In this document: in pieces, positions 24,201 through 36,736 of the stretch | Position numbering within the stretch: position 1 is the stretch's first letter | Layout of the letters: each line of letters begins with the position of its first letter | Assembly (NCBI GenBank): GCA_014871385.1 | Contig: CM026430.1 | Location: 1,777,040-1,841,039, forward strand | Length of the DNA stretch: 64,000 bases | DNA from: Ceratodon purpureus | Lineage: Eukaryota; Streptophyta; Bryopsida; Pseudoditrichales; Ditrichaceae | Reading direction: 5' to 3' | Made by a program: the position numbers and the translations under genes | The notes under the pieces: model-generated | Database searches by the model: none | What the model was told of the DNA's origin: nothing | The model's input: only the letters and a program-made list of their open reading frames with translations

Positions 24201-24695
24201 CTTCAACAACTATTTAAGATATGTACATGGCAAGCACACATACACACTAAGCTCAAACACCCAGAAGATGAGTCCAAGAGAGAGGTCCGGCACTCACACG
24301 TTGACTCAGAGTCGGCTCTCCAAGAGTAGAAAACAGAGCAGAAAACTCCGCCTCCGCGCTTGCAAGAGCTTGATGCAGGCGAGCTCGAGCATGGCTGGCG
24401 GAATCTACCTTCCGTCTGTAAACCTCCAGACACTCTTGCTCCAGCTGCAGCAGCATCTTGTCCCTCTCGATATCGCTCTCGCCCACTTCGTCCCATATGT
24501 GCTGCAACCACCCAACAAACCATCAGAACATCAAACAAAGTCTCCAAACAAACAAACGCCCACTCACTAGAGCAGCCTCAAGCAACAACCCCAACAATGT
24601 GCCACGAAAGAAGCAAACCACCGCACCTGAAGCTCCCGGAGCAGCGACCCACAAGTCGTATCCGAAATGACCTCCGTCACAGGTTGCTGAACCAT
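21248..24695 (-). CDS. MAP65: Microtubule-associated protein of the MAP65/PRC1/Ase1 family
   Basis: Bundles antiparallel microtubules in the spindle midzone and phragmoplast and in cortical arrays. Eleven exons: 24695-24627, 24501-24298, 24153-23914, 23663-23451, 23281-23126, 22876-22717, 22596-22445, 22313-22229, 22091-22018, 21907-21833 and 21625-21248; 1806 nt, 601 aa, close to the usual plant size. The N-terminus MVQQPVTEVISDTTCGSLL opens a long coiled-coil and spectrin-like rod. The conserved microtubule-binding region lies at about 340-470: SKMKELVLKKR, MEKWMSACEEEGWLEDYNK, RFATKGAHLNLKRAEKARA and MVESLTQRTKSWEDERG. The C-terminal tail (about 480-601) is basic and rich in Ser/Pro/Asn (SPAKGV, PVSPRIQF) with several SP/TP sites, the sort of tail that kinases phosphorylate in this family to release microtubules. 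The start of exon 6 could be shifted by four codons (AQIE versus IE) without changing frame. Which MAP65 paralogue it matches cannot be settled by eye. Confidence 0.95.
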
Positions 24696-25109
24696 AGTGA
24701 CTCCACCGATACCTGCACAATCCACCATCAGACCCGCCCTCTAAAACTAAAACCACACACAATGCAGCTCAAGCAAATAAGCCTCACATAACCTAACATA
24801 CCCCACTTAACCCACTCACCACTCCTACCCCAAAACCCAACCCACCACCAAACAAACAACAAAAAACCTCCAAAACTAAAGCTCCCAAACCCCGATCAGG
24901 CACATGCTCCACACCAAACACGGAAACCTCCGTACGATGAAGTCAACAACCCCAAGAAACCCAAAAGATTAACAAAACTGGCCCTCAGTCTCCATTATTG
25001 CGGAAAATACTCGTCAAATGCAAGCTCAACGGCAACTATGCACTTCACTCACTCAAGGAAAAACCCAAATTCAAAAACGCTAAGACATAACCATCACCAG
25101 GAGCTGAAC
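24696..25109. other. 5' flank of MAP65
   Basis: C/A-rich on the plus strand (caacccaccaccaaacaaac...), so G/T-rich on the transcribed strand. Probably 5' UTR or promoter. No separate gene seen. Confidence 0.4.
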
Positions 25110-25337
25110 TGATGAGGACCCAAATGAGGACCAGATGGGGATCAAATGTGGAGCATATGAGGATCAAATGTGGAGCAAATGTGGAGCAGATGTAGAGCAA
25201 ATGGGGATAAAATGTGGAGCAGATGAGGAACAAATGTGGAGCAGATGAGGATCAAATGTGGAGCAGATGAGGATCAAATGTGGAGCAGATGTAGAGCAAA
25301 TGGGGGGCAAATGGGGGGCAAATGGGGGCAAATGGGA
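25110..25337. repeat. Minisatellite built on 'gatgaggatcaaatgtggagca'
   Basis: About 230 bp of nearly exact units of 11 and 22 bases (aaatgtggagc / agatgaggatc), with a 3' run of 'aaatggggggc' units. On the minus strand it stays open and would spell repeats of HICSTFDPHL, which is a by-product of the repeat, not a gene. It lies about 0.4 kb upstream of the MAP65 ATG. Confidence 0.85.
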
Positions 25338-25614
25338 GCTCTGAGAGGAACCTGAGCTGCGATCGAGGGCAGGCACATGCACGAAGCTCCTGCAGACCAC
25401 GAGAGGGCAGCAAACGGAGCTGGGGAGAGATGGAGAGACGTTGGAGCCGTGCGCTTGATGAGGATGGGTTGCAAACACCGAAAGAAGGGAAGTGGGGTGC
25501 AATGATGGAGTTGGGCTATGACAAATTCACTGTAAGCGAGCGCTCTCTCGGCTGACAAACCTGCGTCTCTGCGTCTCTGCGTCGCTGCCAGAGCCCCCAC
25601 CTGCATCCACCACA

Positions 25615-25905
25615 ACAAGAAAACGCTCTCCCCCTCTCCCTCCCTCTCTCTTGTGCTCTTCACCTCTCTCCCTCTGTCCTTCCCCTCACAACCCACTTCC
25701 CTCATTGGCTCCCACCCCTCCTCCACGTCAGCTCATTCATTTTCAAAACAAATTTTCAAACTAAATTTTCAAAAAAAAACCTCCAAAAAAAATCCTCAAA
25801 AAAATACCTCAAAAAAAATTCTCAAAAACAATTCTCAAAAAACAATTAAAAAAAAAATTTCAGAACAGATTTTCAAACCAAATTTTCAAAATGAGTTTCA
25901 TGTCT
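25615..25905. repeat. Pyrimidine-rich tract followed by 'cctcaaaaaaa' low-complexity repeat
   Basis: 25620-25735 is C/T-rich (ctctccccctctccctccctctc). 25738-25905 is an array of 'ttttcaaa' and 'cctcaaaaaaa' units. Both are simple sequence, perhaps the outer promoter of MAP65. Confidence 0.65.
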
Positions 25906-27400
25906 TTTATTTTCAAATAATCATTTCCCTTTTTGAAAACTGCAATAAACTGAGCAAACGCTGCACTGATTGTGGAGCTAAACTATTTTACTGATACTAA
26001 ACTTTCGGTGTTTTTTTGCCGGTATTTTCCAGTTTGAATCTTTCAGCTTTTTCTTTCAGTGTTTGAATATTTTTGAACTTCTTTAAGTTGTTGCTCCGAG
26101 GTTTTGATTCGAGAGGGTTCCAAGGCCGTTGCGGGAGTGATCAATGGCGTTTGGACTGTTGTGAGGGTAGGCTCCGGAGTTACGTCGGTGATTTTGGTTT
26201 CCAGGTTTAGCAAGAGAATTTATTTTTATGGTGATGGAAACAGGTTTGAAAACAACATCCGGTTTAGGTGGAAATACTGGTCACCGGTAATCCAGGAGTT
26301 TTGTATTTTCAAATTTTGGTATACCAAATGTACTGTTTAATGAATTCAACTGATTCCGACCGAGCAGCCGCCGATCATAAACTCTGGATTGGGCAGATGA
26401 GCTATCAGATGAGCAAATCAGAGGAGAGTATACGGTAGAGACTTAAATGGAATTTAGACGTTGCAACTGGAGTTACTCTGGTTTCGGAGAGGGTCATGTG
26501 AGGAGGGCAGTTTAGTTTTTTACTAAGATATCACGGTGTTCAGGCACTCAAGGGGAGAGAGACGGTAGGTGAGGGAGGTAATGATGTGCCTGAGGAATGG
26601 CAGTGCAAATCTGGGCTCTAAGAAATAATGTGGTTGTGTCGGGCAGGAGCTCTCTCTAGTTGCCATCATGATCAGTTGGTAACTCATGACATTTGGGGTC
26701 TAGGGAGCAAGACAGGGTCATGTGAGGTTTTTACTAGCTCATGAGTTTGTCACCGGAGAGGAGGGGGGAGTGTCTAAGGTTCTTGTCCTGGGGAAGGATT
26801 GTCTAGATGAGATTAAGGAAAGGAGAAAAAACAGAATGTAAGTTAGGGTCTGGAGCTGCACCTGGCTTGAAGTGGCAGTCTTTTTGAACGGATTTTCACG
26901 CTTCACGTCTTTATCATGGGCTGACTGGCAAGAGGGTCAGAAAGCTCTGTCGATTCATACCGTGCCTGACTTCGGGGTTGTACCGACGCTGTTCCTTACA
27001 TTGTGTCATTGTCTACAGCGCACTGGGTGACTCTGTCCATGTGTATCTGCAGGTACGTTGTAGGGCAGAAAGTAGAACAAGCATCCTAGAATTGACCATG
27101 TCTCGACTCTCACCATGCACCTCAGATGGGACCTGGCATCAGGTATTCGATACCAACAGTGAAGGCCTCTGACAGCGTGTATATCGTAATCTTAAATAGT
27201 TTTTCCTTTCGTTACATTCTATCCTACCAATAATTCTAACCGCCAACGCGGGGTTTAGGGTGTCTAGTCAAAAATTGAAAACTCAAGATGAAAGCACTCG
27301 TGTGATGAACGTGGAGTTCCTAGGCTAGTGGATTTATCCACGGCTATTGATCACAAAGGCTAATTGAAGTTGAATTGATACAAGATAAGCATGAAAGTCG
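25906..27400. other. Intergenic between MAP65 and FCF1
   Basis: About 1.5 kb. The end nearest 27400 should hold the FCF1 3' UTR. Short frames such as 26104-26340 on the plus strand have no recognisable domain. Confidence 0.4.
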
Positions 27401-29720
27401 TCACTTGCGTGGAGCTCCTCCTATTGTTGCTTCAGGTAACCTCTCTATGGAGTATTGATGTTGCTGAATGTACATGATTGGAACACCAGGAATCTGCAAG
27501 AGAGAACCCCCCAGAATCAGGACCCAATAAAGCGAATTCTGCCTGACCAGTCTGGAACCCCTGCTACTTTGTGTTATGGCGTCGGCTCTGAGTCTTTAGT
27601 TTCTCTGACATGAATGGATAAATATATTCTCGGTCTTGTGACACGATGATCTCAGGAGGTGATGGACACAGCACATGGTTCTTTAAAAAAGTTACGTCCA
27701 TTTCTGTTGAGTCAGCGAGAGTGGTTAAATTTTGAAACCATTGGGGATGACCATTGCCGAGTTATAAGACCTCGTTCATGACAATTTCTAGTTTGAAACC
27801 TCGTGTATTAATCACTTCATAGCAGTTAAATAACTAGTTGTTAAGTTACGCCCAACACCCAACCGTTGACCACTAGTAATATCCTTGACATCTGCCAAAC
27901 TGAGCATTGCTGGGAATATAAGGTGTCCAGAATGATGTAAGAAGTGCTTCAATGCAGGGTGTTAACAGTCTGACCTTGCGAATGCGACGCTTCAAGTCCC
28001 GATCGCACGTAGCCACAATGTAACATTTATTCTGCAGACAAGTCACATCGATGTCATTAATACCAAACAGAAGCAGAACATGAACTGTGCGATGACATCT
28101 TGAGGAATGTAAGTTCTCAAAAATAAAAACCAATCCTGCAAACAGTCAAATATCCAAATTTCTTTCAGAGAACGATAGCTAAAATTCCAGGAAGACATTA
28201 TTCCCACAAATTTCTGCACCGCAAACAATGGAATAACAAGTGCAAGAATGTCTTACTCGAGTAACACGGTCCACAATGCAGTCATCGGCATATGTGCCCT
28301 TGTGAGTGCAAGGTAATGTTTCAAATCGTGGATCCTTTGCAACCCTGCCAATCATACCCGCAGGGACATTGCTCAATAAATACTGCCTGGAATACAGAAC
28401 TGTTGTGTATTTCGAAACTAGAATGTCATAGTTTACTGAAGTAAACCACTCGAAAAAACACCCACTCACACGTAATACGATTACAACAACTCCTATTGAA
28501 CTTGTCTGTGCCCTTGCAGTCACAACATCTCCTATTGAATTCGTATTCATACACCCATTGTAACAGGTCGATTGAAAGCGAACTTTTACCTCAAAGCAAC
28601 TCGATATTTCTGCCCCAACTTCTCTAGCTCAGCCATAACACAGTCTGTGATACACGGTGTACCTGCGTCCCCCAAGAAACTCAGAATCCATGATTTCATA
28701 AAACCAGGCGGATCACGTGGTAAATCGGAGTACCTACCGATGAAAAAATCCTCCAGTAACTCGTAAAAGTTAACAAGAATCCAGCGATTCAACAGTAAAT
28801 ATAATGCAATAGAAAGTAACTCACATTTGGCATACAAGCAGTCCATCATCGACTTCTCCAAATCCAACTGCGAATCAGTAACAACGCAAGCACGCCTCAG
28901 AATTTATACTCAACTCATCAAAGCCCCATTTCTCGCGAGCTCTCACAAGTTCATATTCACACACAACCAAAACTACAGCGCCTCCACACAATTCTATTCC
29001 ATAAAATCAAATATGCAAGACCTGCAGCAAATCCTCAAAACCACCACTCACACCTTGTTCTGAATGGAGAAGTTGATAAAATTTGTATCCACGATAACCT
29101 GGTACGGCGGTCCAAGTGCACTATTATGTTTGAAAAAAAGCGCCGACGACGTATTCGGTCTGGTACCAAATTCACACCACAAATCAACACCGCCTTCAAC
29201 TCCCAAACCCTAAACCCTAAACCCTAATAAAATCTCCCAAGAAAATCCCGACCTTCAGTAACCCGACCCAACACACCAATCGCAAATAACATCCTCCGAA
29301 ACCGTAACCACCCCACCAGGTAACGAAAAACGCTGTCCTCACTCAACGCAACCAATGAAACAACTCCCAAAACCCTCCGAAACTGGGTACTCACATATTC
29401 CTGGGCAGCTTCTCCGTGGAGGTATCCTTCCTGTTGGGATTCAGAACATCATCCTTGTACCTGCACCCGAGATCAAAACATCCCGTCAAAATTCCTACCT
29501 CCAAAGACAAACCCCCATACCAAAATTCTCCAAAACCCAAACCCTCGAACCCCTCTAAACCCCTCCAACCCCACTAAACCCTAAACCCCAAACCCTAAAT
29601 TCTGACCCCTGATTTTTCAGACCCAAATTGAATCGGGGGAGAGACTCACTGCTTGATGGCTTTGGGCGCGAGCATGCGCTTCACCTGCGCAAACTTGCGC
29701 GTCTTGTTGGCCTTCGTCAT
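27401..29720 (-). CDS. FCF1: FCF1/UTP24 PIN-domain endonuclease of the SSU processome
   Basis: Nucleolar endonuclease that makes early pre-18S rRNA cuts (sites A1/A2 in yeast). Eight exons: 29720-29650, 29460-29395, 29159-29054, 28867-28825, 28662-28590, 28344-28257, 28031-27975 and 27493-27401; 597 nt, 198 aa, identical in length to the human protein. The N-terminus [20 protein letters not shown] is basic. The PIN domain has its metal-binding acids in [10 protein letters not shown] (Asp70), [23 protein letters not shown] and [11 protein letters not shown], all present. The C-terminus [20 protein letters not shown] matches the family. All introns are GT-AG; a telomere-like repeat lies in intron 2, a feature often seen near ribosome-biogenesis genes in plants. 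Nothing suggests loss of function. Confidence 0.97.
29205..29228. promoter_or_regulatory. Telobox cluster (AAACCCTAA) inside FCF1 intron 2
   Basis: Three consecutive AAACCCT units. A second looser cluster lies at about 29572-29599 in intron 1. Telo-boxes are known plant promoter motifs of translation and ribosome genes; a role here is inferred from position. Confidence 0.6.
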
Positions 29721-29850
29721 GGCGCCTCTCCTGCTCTCCTGCTCTGCTCTGCTCTGCCCTGTTTTGCGTCGTCTCTCTCGCCTAAGCGGACTTGGGGTGC
29801 TCACGGTTACGGGAGCACTTCGCGGTCTTAGGGGCGGCTCAATCCCGTTG

Positions 29851-30005
29851 CTCCAAGTCTTCAAATCCAAGTCTTCAAGTCCAAGTCTTCAAGCTCCAAG
29901 TCTTCAAGTCCAAGTCTTCAAGTCCAAGTCTTCAAGTCCAAGTCTTCAAGCTCCAAGTCTTCAAGTCCAAGTCTTCAAGCTCCAAGCCTTCAAGCTCCAA
30001 GTCTT
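29851..30005. repeat. Minisatellite 'ccaagtcttcaag(t/ct)' upstream of FCF1
   Basis: About ten units of 14-15 bases with alternating 'caagtc' and 'caagctc' joints. It starts about 130 bases upstream of the FCF1 start codon, so it lies in the promoter or 5' leader. The plus-strand open frame it creates (serine-rich) is an artefact of the repeat. Confidence 0.88.
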
Positions 30006-33000
30006 GAGTCTTAAAGGGGAAGTTTGGGGGGTGTGGAGTGGAGTTATTCCGGAGTTGTTGTACGTCAATAGCACGTTCGTTCATAAACTAATGGGATTTA
30101 TGCCATTGAGTACGTTTTTTAATAAATAGTAAAGATAAATATTTATAGTAAAAATATATATAAAAAATAAATGTAATAAAAAGAATATATATAGCTTGGT
30201 TTATCTCTTTGATGGATTCCAACGCGGAACAGTGAATTGCATTGTAATATAGATGATTCTAAAAACAAGATAAAATTGGAAATTTTAAGGATGGAAAAAC
30301 AAAAATATGAGAGATGATTTTATGTAATATTTTTCTATTTTTAATCCATTTAAGGCTAATTTTAATATTTTTGAAGAAATTAAAATTAAAATTAAAAATC
30401 TGGAAAAAAAACCATTTTTTAAAAATAAAAATAAACATTTTAGGGTGCATGAACTTGTTGTTGATGTATTGTACTTTATTTTGTAGGTCAAAAGTAGCTT
30501 GATTGGATGTGATTGAAGACACAGTGACGAGAGATGTAGAGAATAGTCACAAAATTAAGATTTGAAATGAAAAGAGTTTATTCATGTTTTTACAAAAAGG
30601 ATATTTCGTTTAAGCATGAAGTTCGGGGTTCTATGGCGAGGTAAATGATGAGTTATACATTGGGTTAAAAGTGATTTGACTTGTATGTGATTGGAGAGAG
30701 ATGTAGAGAGCATTTCCATAATTAAGGTTTCAAATGAAATGAAGTTATTTCAATAGTTACACACCTAGTTTAATCCTTGTAGGACAACTAAAATTGGATT
30801 ATAATTATTTTATGTAAACCTCGTGATGTTTTTTATGATGGTATCGTAATGTATGATGTATAGAAGTACCATGTCTACACCAAATTGCCTTGAGATGGAA
30901 AATCTTTATAATTATAGGGCCTTAGAATCAATCAACTTATGTCATAATTAATGTATATTTCAGTATATGATAGAACTTTTGAATAGCTTGACAATACCTA
31001 TATTAAGTTCAATTTGTAATGTTATCTAGCCTTAATGGAAAAAGATACCATACTGGAATTTCAATTCCAACTATTGTTGTGGTTGGAATTTTGTTGTTTC
31101 ACCTCAAATTCAATGAAATATATATCGTGTGATAATAAACAAAAAAATGTATATTGTAATACAAAATACATAGAGAATTTGATTTAAAGAATTTTAAATG
31201 TTATGTAAATAACCTTCAAAAAATAAGAAAGATTGCATGTTTTGAAAAGGCACCTACATTAGATATCATTTCATCCTTCATGTGAAATCAATATATAAAC
31301 AAAAAGATATATTTTTTTTTTCAAATAATAGATTATGCAGTGGCTTATCGGCCACCGCAGATCATTCACACCTTCAATGCTAACTCATATTTGTTTATAT
31401 AAGCCATTATTATTTCATATAGAAAAAAACAACTTACACATCTTTTTGTGGACTAGGTAATTTTGCAATACAAAGTATTTGTATCTTTCAAATAATTTAT
31501 GTTATAATAGAATTATAAAAATTCAAGTTTTATTTCTATGATTGTGTTAGTTTTGAATTCAAGTTTCATATTTATAAAAAGATAAATTTAATTTATTTAT
31601 AATTTTAAGATTTTAATGTATTTTGCGAAGTCATACCTAAAGGTGGTAGCAATTGAAGTTTTTAGCATATTTCAATTGCCGTTAAAGTTGAGTAGTTATG
31701 AATACAATGGCTAGCATTGAGAGTCCAGATAGCTATGCTACCTAGAGAGCTTTACTGATAGGACAATATTGCACTCCCCGGGGTGGAGGGATCAAAAGAT
31801 GTTCCCTTCTTAACGCCAAAGATCCCTACGATAATTTCTTCTCCTTCAAATGCAAGGTATGTGGTCTGTGTCTGGCAACATTCTATATTGGTGGCAATCA
31901 CTTCTAGCACTGTCAATTGGATTTGGATTTACAACGTTTCATGTGAACTGTCTTTGCAAGAGGAGGAACTCATCAATGTCATGGACATCCGCATGGTCAG
32001 ACACATGCAACAGTTCTTAGGGAATAAGAAGACAACTTACAAGTTTTTCACTTGAGTCACAAAAGAAACTTCAAAGTCAAAATCGCCACACAAGCAGGGT
32101 CATAAAAATGATCAGTGCGAAGTTCGTGGCCACACTACCACCAGCAATTTGGCAATTTGTAACAGTTTGGACACTCTAGTGTGCTCGTAAACTAGTACAC
32201 AATGATGTTTGTTAAAGTTAACATAGAATGTCGATCGTGTTAGAAAATATATGTATGAATATAATTAAAGAACTTTAAACCATATATAAACAACCCTTTC
32301 CATGTCAAAGAAGGTTGTGTGTTTTGAAAAGACACATAAAGTAGGTTTCATGTAAGATTATATGCGAACTTGATCAAATGATATGGAACTGAAGTCAAGC
32401 GTTAGGACTCTCATTGTTTCTTAGGAATGGTAGACAGACTTATAATTCATGTAGTATAGCTCTCTACTAGCTTGAGCCAACATCCCAAAACAGTTTCTAT
32501 CTCTTATGTTACTTACTCTAGGATGCTACCTCATGGACGCTTTTCAAGAACCTCTTTCATTATCTTTGCACACCCTAAAACATCATAGTATAGACATGTT
32601 TTTCTTACTAGAATGTGTGATATGATAATTGTTAGAAAATAAACGAGTTGTTAATGGAATTAAATTTCCTTGCTTAACTATTTTCACCAAGATAAAATAC
32701 TGAATAAATGTAAAATTTTGTGTCATGTATTTTGATTGTTCTTAGAATTTAAATTGACTGGCATTAGAATGCAATTAGTATGCCTGCTGTGGAACTGTTC
32801 TTGCAAAATTTTCAAAGAAAAAATAACAACAAATGGTTGTCACGATGGTTGTATGATCCCATTTCGCTTCTAAGCCTACTTAGAGCTTTTGATATTTGTT
32901 CTGAAATTTGTTATGTGCCGATGGCTAGTAGGGATTAAGCTAGTTCTTAAAATTGCATGACAGGTTGATGAATAGTGTAAATTTTTTGTAAGATATTCGA

Positions 33001-33601
33001 TAAATGTCAATGTGATCTACTAAAAATATGAGAGTTGGGCAACCTGATACTATTGAATCACCAACTTTTTAATGATTTTATTAATAAAGATATATTTATA
33101 ACTCGACAAAAATCATTAGGATCAACAATATTATGCTGGTGTATTTCATGTAGGTCTCAACGAACATTTTGAATGCCAAGAACTGCGAGGTTAAAACACT
33201 TTCCGACTTGAAAATTTGGTGGACACATTCTTTACTTTTTTTGAAGGTTTTTCATTCAAATACTCGTTCAATGCATGCCATTTAGTTATTTTGTAACAAG
33301 AAAATATTCTTATTCTTAAAACCCTAAATCTCAAATTAAAAAATCTACATGTAAAGATTGGAAATATTGAAATTTATTAAAATTATCAAATATAAGAAGT
33401 GTTTTTTTTCATCCGTTTGTTTGACCATCTTTCTCTCAATCATAAATGTATTCGACATGAAATCTTATCTAAAAACTTAATTTATGTGTCTTTTCAAATC
33501 ATTTAACCTTTACTATTATTTGAAAGATATTTTCTATATGTCTTTTCATAAAATCAACATTTCCCGTCCAAGTTAGATCGTAATAACGCTTCTGGTCTAA
33601 C
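30006..33601. other. AT-rich gene-poor region
   Basis: Long A/T runs and no exon with family similarity. A frame at 31783-32055 (+) has no ATG and no known domain. A diverged ~110-bp block occurs twice in direct orientation (about 31148-31275 and 32240-32350, sharing 'tgttttgaaaagrcac'), and part of it recurs inverted at about 33480-33510. These look like remnants of interspersed repeats. Confidence 0.5.

Positions 33602-33659
<58 letters not shown>
33602..33659. repeat. (TA)n microsatellite
   Basis: About 58 bases of near-perfect AT/TA dinucleotide. Confidence 0.95.
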
Positions 33660-33664
<5 letters not shown>

Positions 33665-33832
33665 ATGCCTTTGAAGTAGAAATAATGTTAGTAGAAATTT
33701 TAGATAAGGTCTCATAGTATCAAATTTAACATATTTTTTTGAGATTTTATATGTACATTCTTTATGTCATTCTCTACATGCTAAGGATTGTTTCATAAGA
33801 TTCCAAAAGTTACAAAAGGTTGAAGGTTTTAA

Positions 33833-34693
33833 CCCCTAAAGGACAATAGTCCTAGAATGGGCTTTTTTGAAACTTGGGCATGTACCTACGGTTGCAATTT
33901 GAATCGTGATTTTCTGATATTTTAAATGGAGGTGTGCCATTCCGAGAGCTCCGTGTGCATATTTTTATTTTTCAATTCCGACATCGGGATCAAAAGTTAT
34001 GAAGGTTTAAGTGTCAAAAGCTGCTCGTTGGGCAGCTGCTGAAATTTTCTAAGCCACTGTGAATGCAGCAAATTCTGCCCAAAACTGCCCAAAACTGCCC
34101 AAATCTGCCCAAATCTGCCCAAAGACGAAACTTTGAAATTCCACCAAACATTGAGATTTTGATATTTTTCAAAAATAAAAACTTATATTTATAGATAAGG
34201 CAGTAGAGCATGTTTCCACTGTTCGGATTTTCAATCCAAGAATTATTCATATGCTATTTTTATTGTCAAAAAACGGCCTTTGCATGTGAATTTCAGCATA
34301 CCCCCTAGCGGGAAATGATTTTTTTGGAAACCTTTTACAACTTTTTTGAATATGATATTTTTTGGACATATACCTAACTCAATTAGGAACAATAATATGG
34401 AGAGATTCATTCCATATCTACTTTAAAAAATGGTTTTTGGGCCTTCAAAACTCTGCTGTCCCCTTTTTTTGCAGGGAAAAAAAACTTGTTTTTTTTACTT
34501 TCAACGTTGCGATCTTGCAATCGGTGAGGAATGAGTGTGTGAGATTTGGTGGACATGTAGACATAGAAGTTAGCTACAAGATCTTATGGTTAGATGTACT
34601 AATTAAGACCCCAAGTTTGCAAAATCCACCTTGCTTTGAAGAGGGACTGTTTTGAGGCAGTTTTGATGAAAAATGCCCTCAGAACTTTAGGGG
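33833..34693 (+). mobile_element. TTAA-flanked piggyBac-like non-autonomous element, copy A (861 bp)
   Basis: Flanked by TTAA at 33829-33832 and 34694-34697. The left end reads CCCCTAAAGGACAATAG and the right end, read inward, CCCCTAAAGTTCTGAGG. The interior carries a 10-base array 'gcccaaaact/gcccaaatct' at about 34075-34125 and shares long blocks with copy D at 62.2 kb (for example 'gacgaaactttgaaattcc', 'acggcctttg', 'tttcagcatacccc'). No transposase frame is present. TTAA target plus CCC-starting short ends is the piggyBac layout; superfamily membership is inferred from the ends only. Confidence 0.75.
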
Positions 34694-34697
34694 TTAA

Positions 34698-36664
34698 AAG
34701 TCAAGTTTTGCAACCAAAAACAAATTCATCATTTTGGTTAGTTATTACATTATTTGCAAACTTAGGATTAACATTATCTACTTTTATGTGAACATAACAA
34801 CAATTTTTATTCTGTCAACGGAGGAACTCGAAGAAGGTTTTTTGACAAAAAATATGAAGGATAATCGGCGTTGCCGTCGTGACTGTGGTATTAGTGGTCC
34901 TATATGGTTGTGAAAAGAAAAAAATTGAAGATTAGTAAAAGATTGAAGTTGAAATTGGAATCTTGAAAAGTTGTTTGAAAGGTTATATAGATTATATAGA
35001 TGAGTATTCAAAATGTTATTTCAAAAATTATTTAAAAATGAATTGACATATTTTAAAAACAATAGCAAAGCTCGACTTCATTAATTTTTTTGTGTAAAAT
35101 TTATTTTATTTCATTTTTACATGAACACCTTTCATTTTTTATATTCAAATTTAAAAATTGTAATTTTCATCAACAGTTGTGCGCGGCATTGCAAAACCCA
35201 ATTTTATTTTTCTTTTATTCTATACCTTAATATTTTATTTTTTATTTTTTGATAATAAATAAAACATTTATCTTTTGAATTTTTTCCTATAATCTCTTAA
35301 GTCATTAATATAGTTATTTAATTCTAAATTTGCAAAGTGTCTTTTTTGAAAATCCAATAATTTTTTGTCTTTTTGATGAACAATTGAAAAGAAACTTATC
35401 CTTGACATTGAACATTATAATCTTGCATTGTTTTTTCTTTTCACTAGAAAAATTTGGAAAAATGTGTTTTGATGATTTGGTTATACTCTTACGGTTGGAT
35501 ATCCTTAAGAATGATATGAAATTAAAAAATTAATTATTTTACAAAGAAGTGTTGAAAGGTAGTTTTTGATCTAAAATGATTAAGAAGATTTAGTGGTCAA
35601 ACATAAAAGTTGAAGCTATAGACAATGCAAATAATATTTTAGTACATTATAAAAATTTCATATATTATGTACACAAATTCAAAACATGTACATCATAGTA
35701 TGCAACTATGTTATTTGTTAATCATAATAATTTTTAATGTTTTAATTATACTATATTGTTGATTATTTAGACTATAACTACTTTGTCTAGGCAAAATATC
35801 TTTGGTTGAGTGGATGCATGATTTTTTAATAGATTTGTAAGGGTTTGCAAAAATGACTATGAATTAGGGCTGAAAACTTCAATTATTTACAGGGCCCAAT
35901 AGGCCACATCACTACCAAATTATAATAAAAAATTAAGTATGACATTTGTCCAAATTTAAGGATGTTATAGTTAGTTTAATTCAATGCACTCATCATCATC
36001 TTCATGCCCTCTGAATCAAACGTCACAGTAAAGCAGTCTGGGAATTACGCAACTCATTATTTCTTCCCCAAAATTGCGGCTATTACACTCTCATGAATGC
36101 TTGGACATTTCAGGACCACCCACGCAATAACACCGTACCATCATAGCTCTTCTCATGCACATGCTCCACACCTAGATGCCACTGCCCTGCCAAACTCAAG
36201 CCCGACATACTATGCATTCAAGGCCTCTCCATTCAAAGTATCCCACCACTCAACCCGACACACGATTTTACCATTCAATTCCCTGAATTCACTTATTAAA
36301 ATGACAAATTTTCTCCACTGCGACACAATCCACCCCAAAACAACCAAATATCAACCAGTCCTTGAATCTCCTATTCATTATGGCTAGAAAGTTGAATCCC
36401 TCATAGTCATTACGGTCGGGGTACCATCTACATCCCTTCCATGAAACATTAAGAAACCAAACTAAAAATTCGAACTCCGGCAATCTGACATACATACCAA
36501 GCAATTAACACTATTGCCATCCAACACGTCGAATCTATCATAATCCACAAACGGAAACTAGAAAACCACCAACCTATCCCCTTGGACACTGGTAAACACA
36601 CCTTTGCCTACCATCCCTATTCCTCTATCTCTACAGCCTTTATTTCAATCTACATAACTACATT
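34698..36664. other. AT-rich region without recognised gene
   Basis: 34700-36000 is strongly AT-rich. A short block at about 35485-35505 (ctcttacggttggatat) resembles the interior of the TTAA elements and may be a worn copy. 36000-36660 is less AT-rich (cca-rich) but shows no supported exon. Confidence 0.4.
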
Positions 36665-36669
36665 ATATG

Positions 36670-36734
<65 letters not shown>
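36665..36734. repeat. (TA)n microsatellite with two TG interruptions
   Basis: About 70 bases of TA/AT dinucleotide. It produces spurious poly-Tyr/Ile frames on the plus strand. Confidence 0.95.

Positions 36735-36736
<2 letters not shown>

Noticed and set aside
25045..25502. Long minus-strand open frames rich in HICSTFDPHL repeats
   Set aside because: They are translations of the minisatellite at 25110-25337; no start context, no domain, no codon-use signal.
29653..30129. Plus-strand frame opposite FCF1 exon 1 continuing as a Ser/Lys-rich repeat protein
   Set aside because: It overlaps the antisense of a certain exon and then a minisatellite; the repeat explains the openness.
31783..32055. 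90-residue plus-strand frame in the AT-rich region
   Set aside because: It begins with GTG, not ATG, has no known domain, and sits among interspersed repeats.
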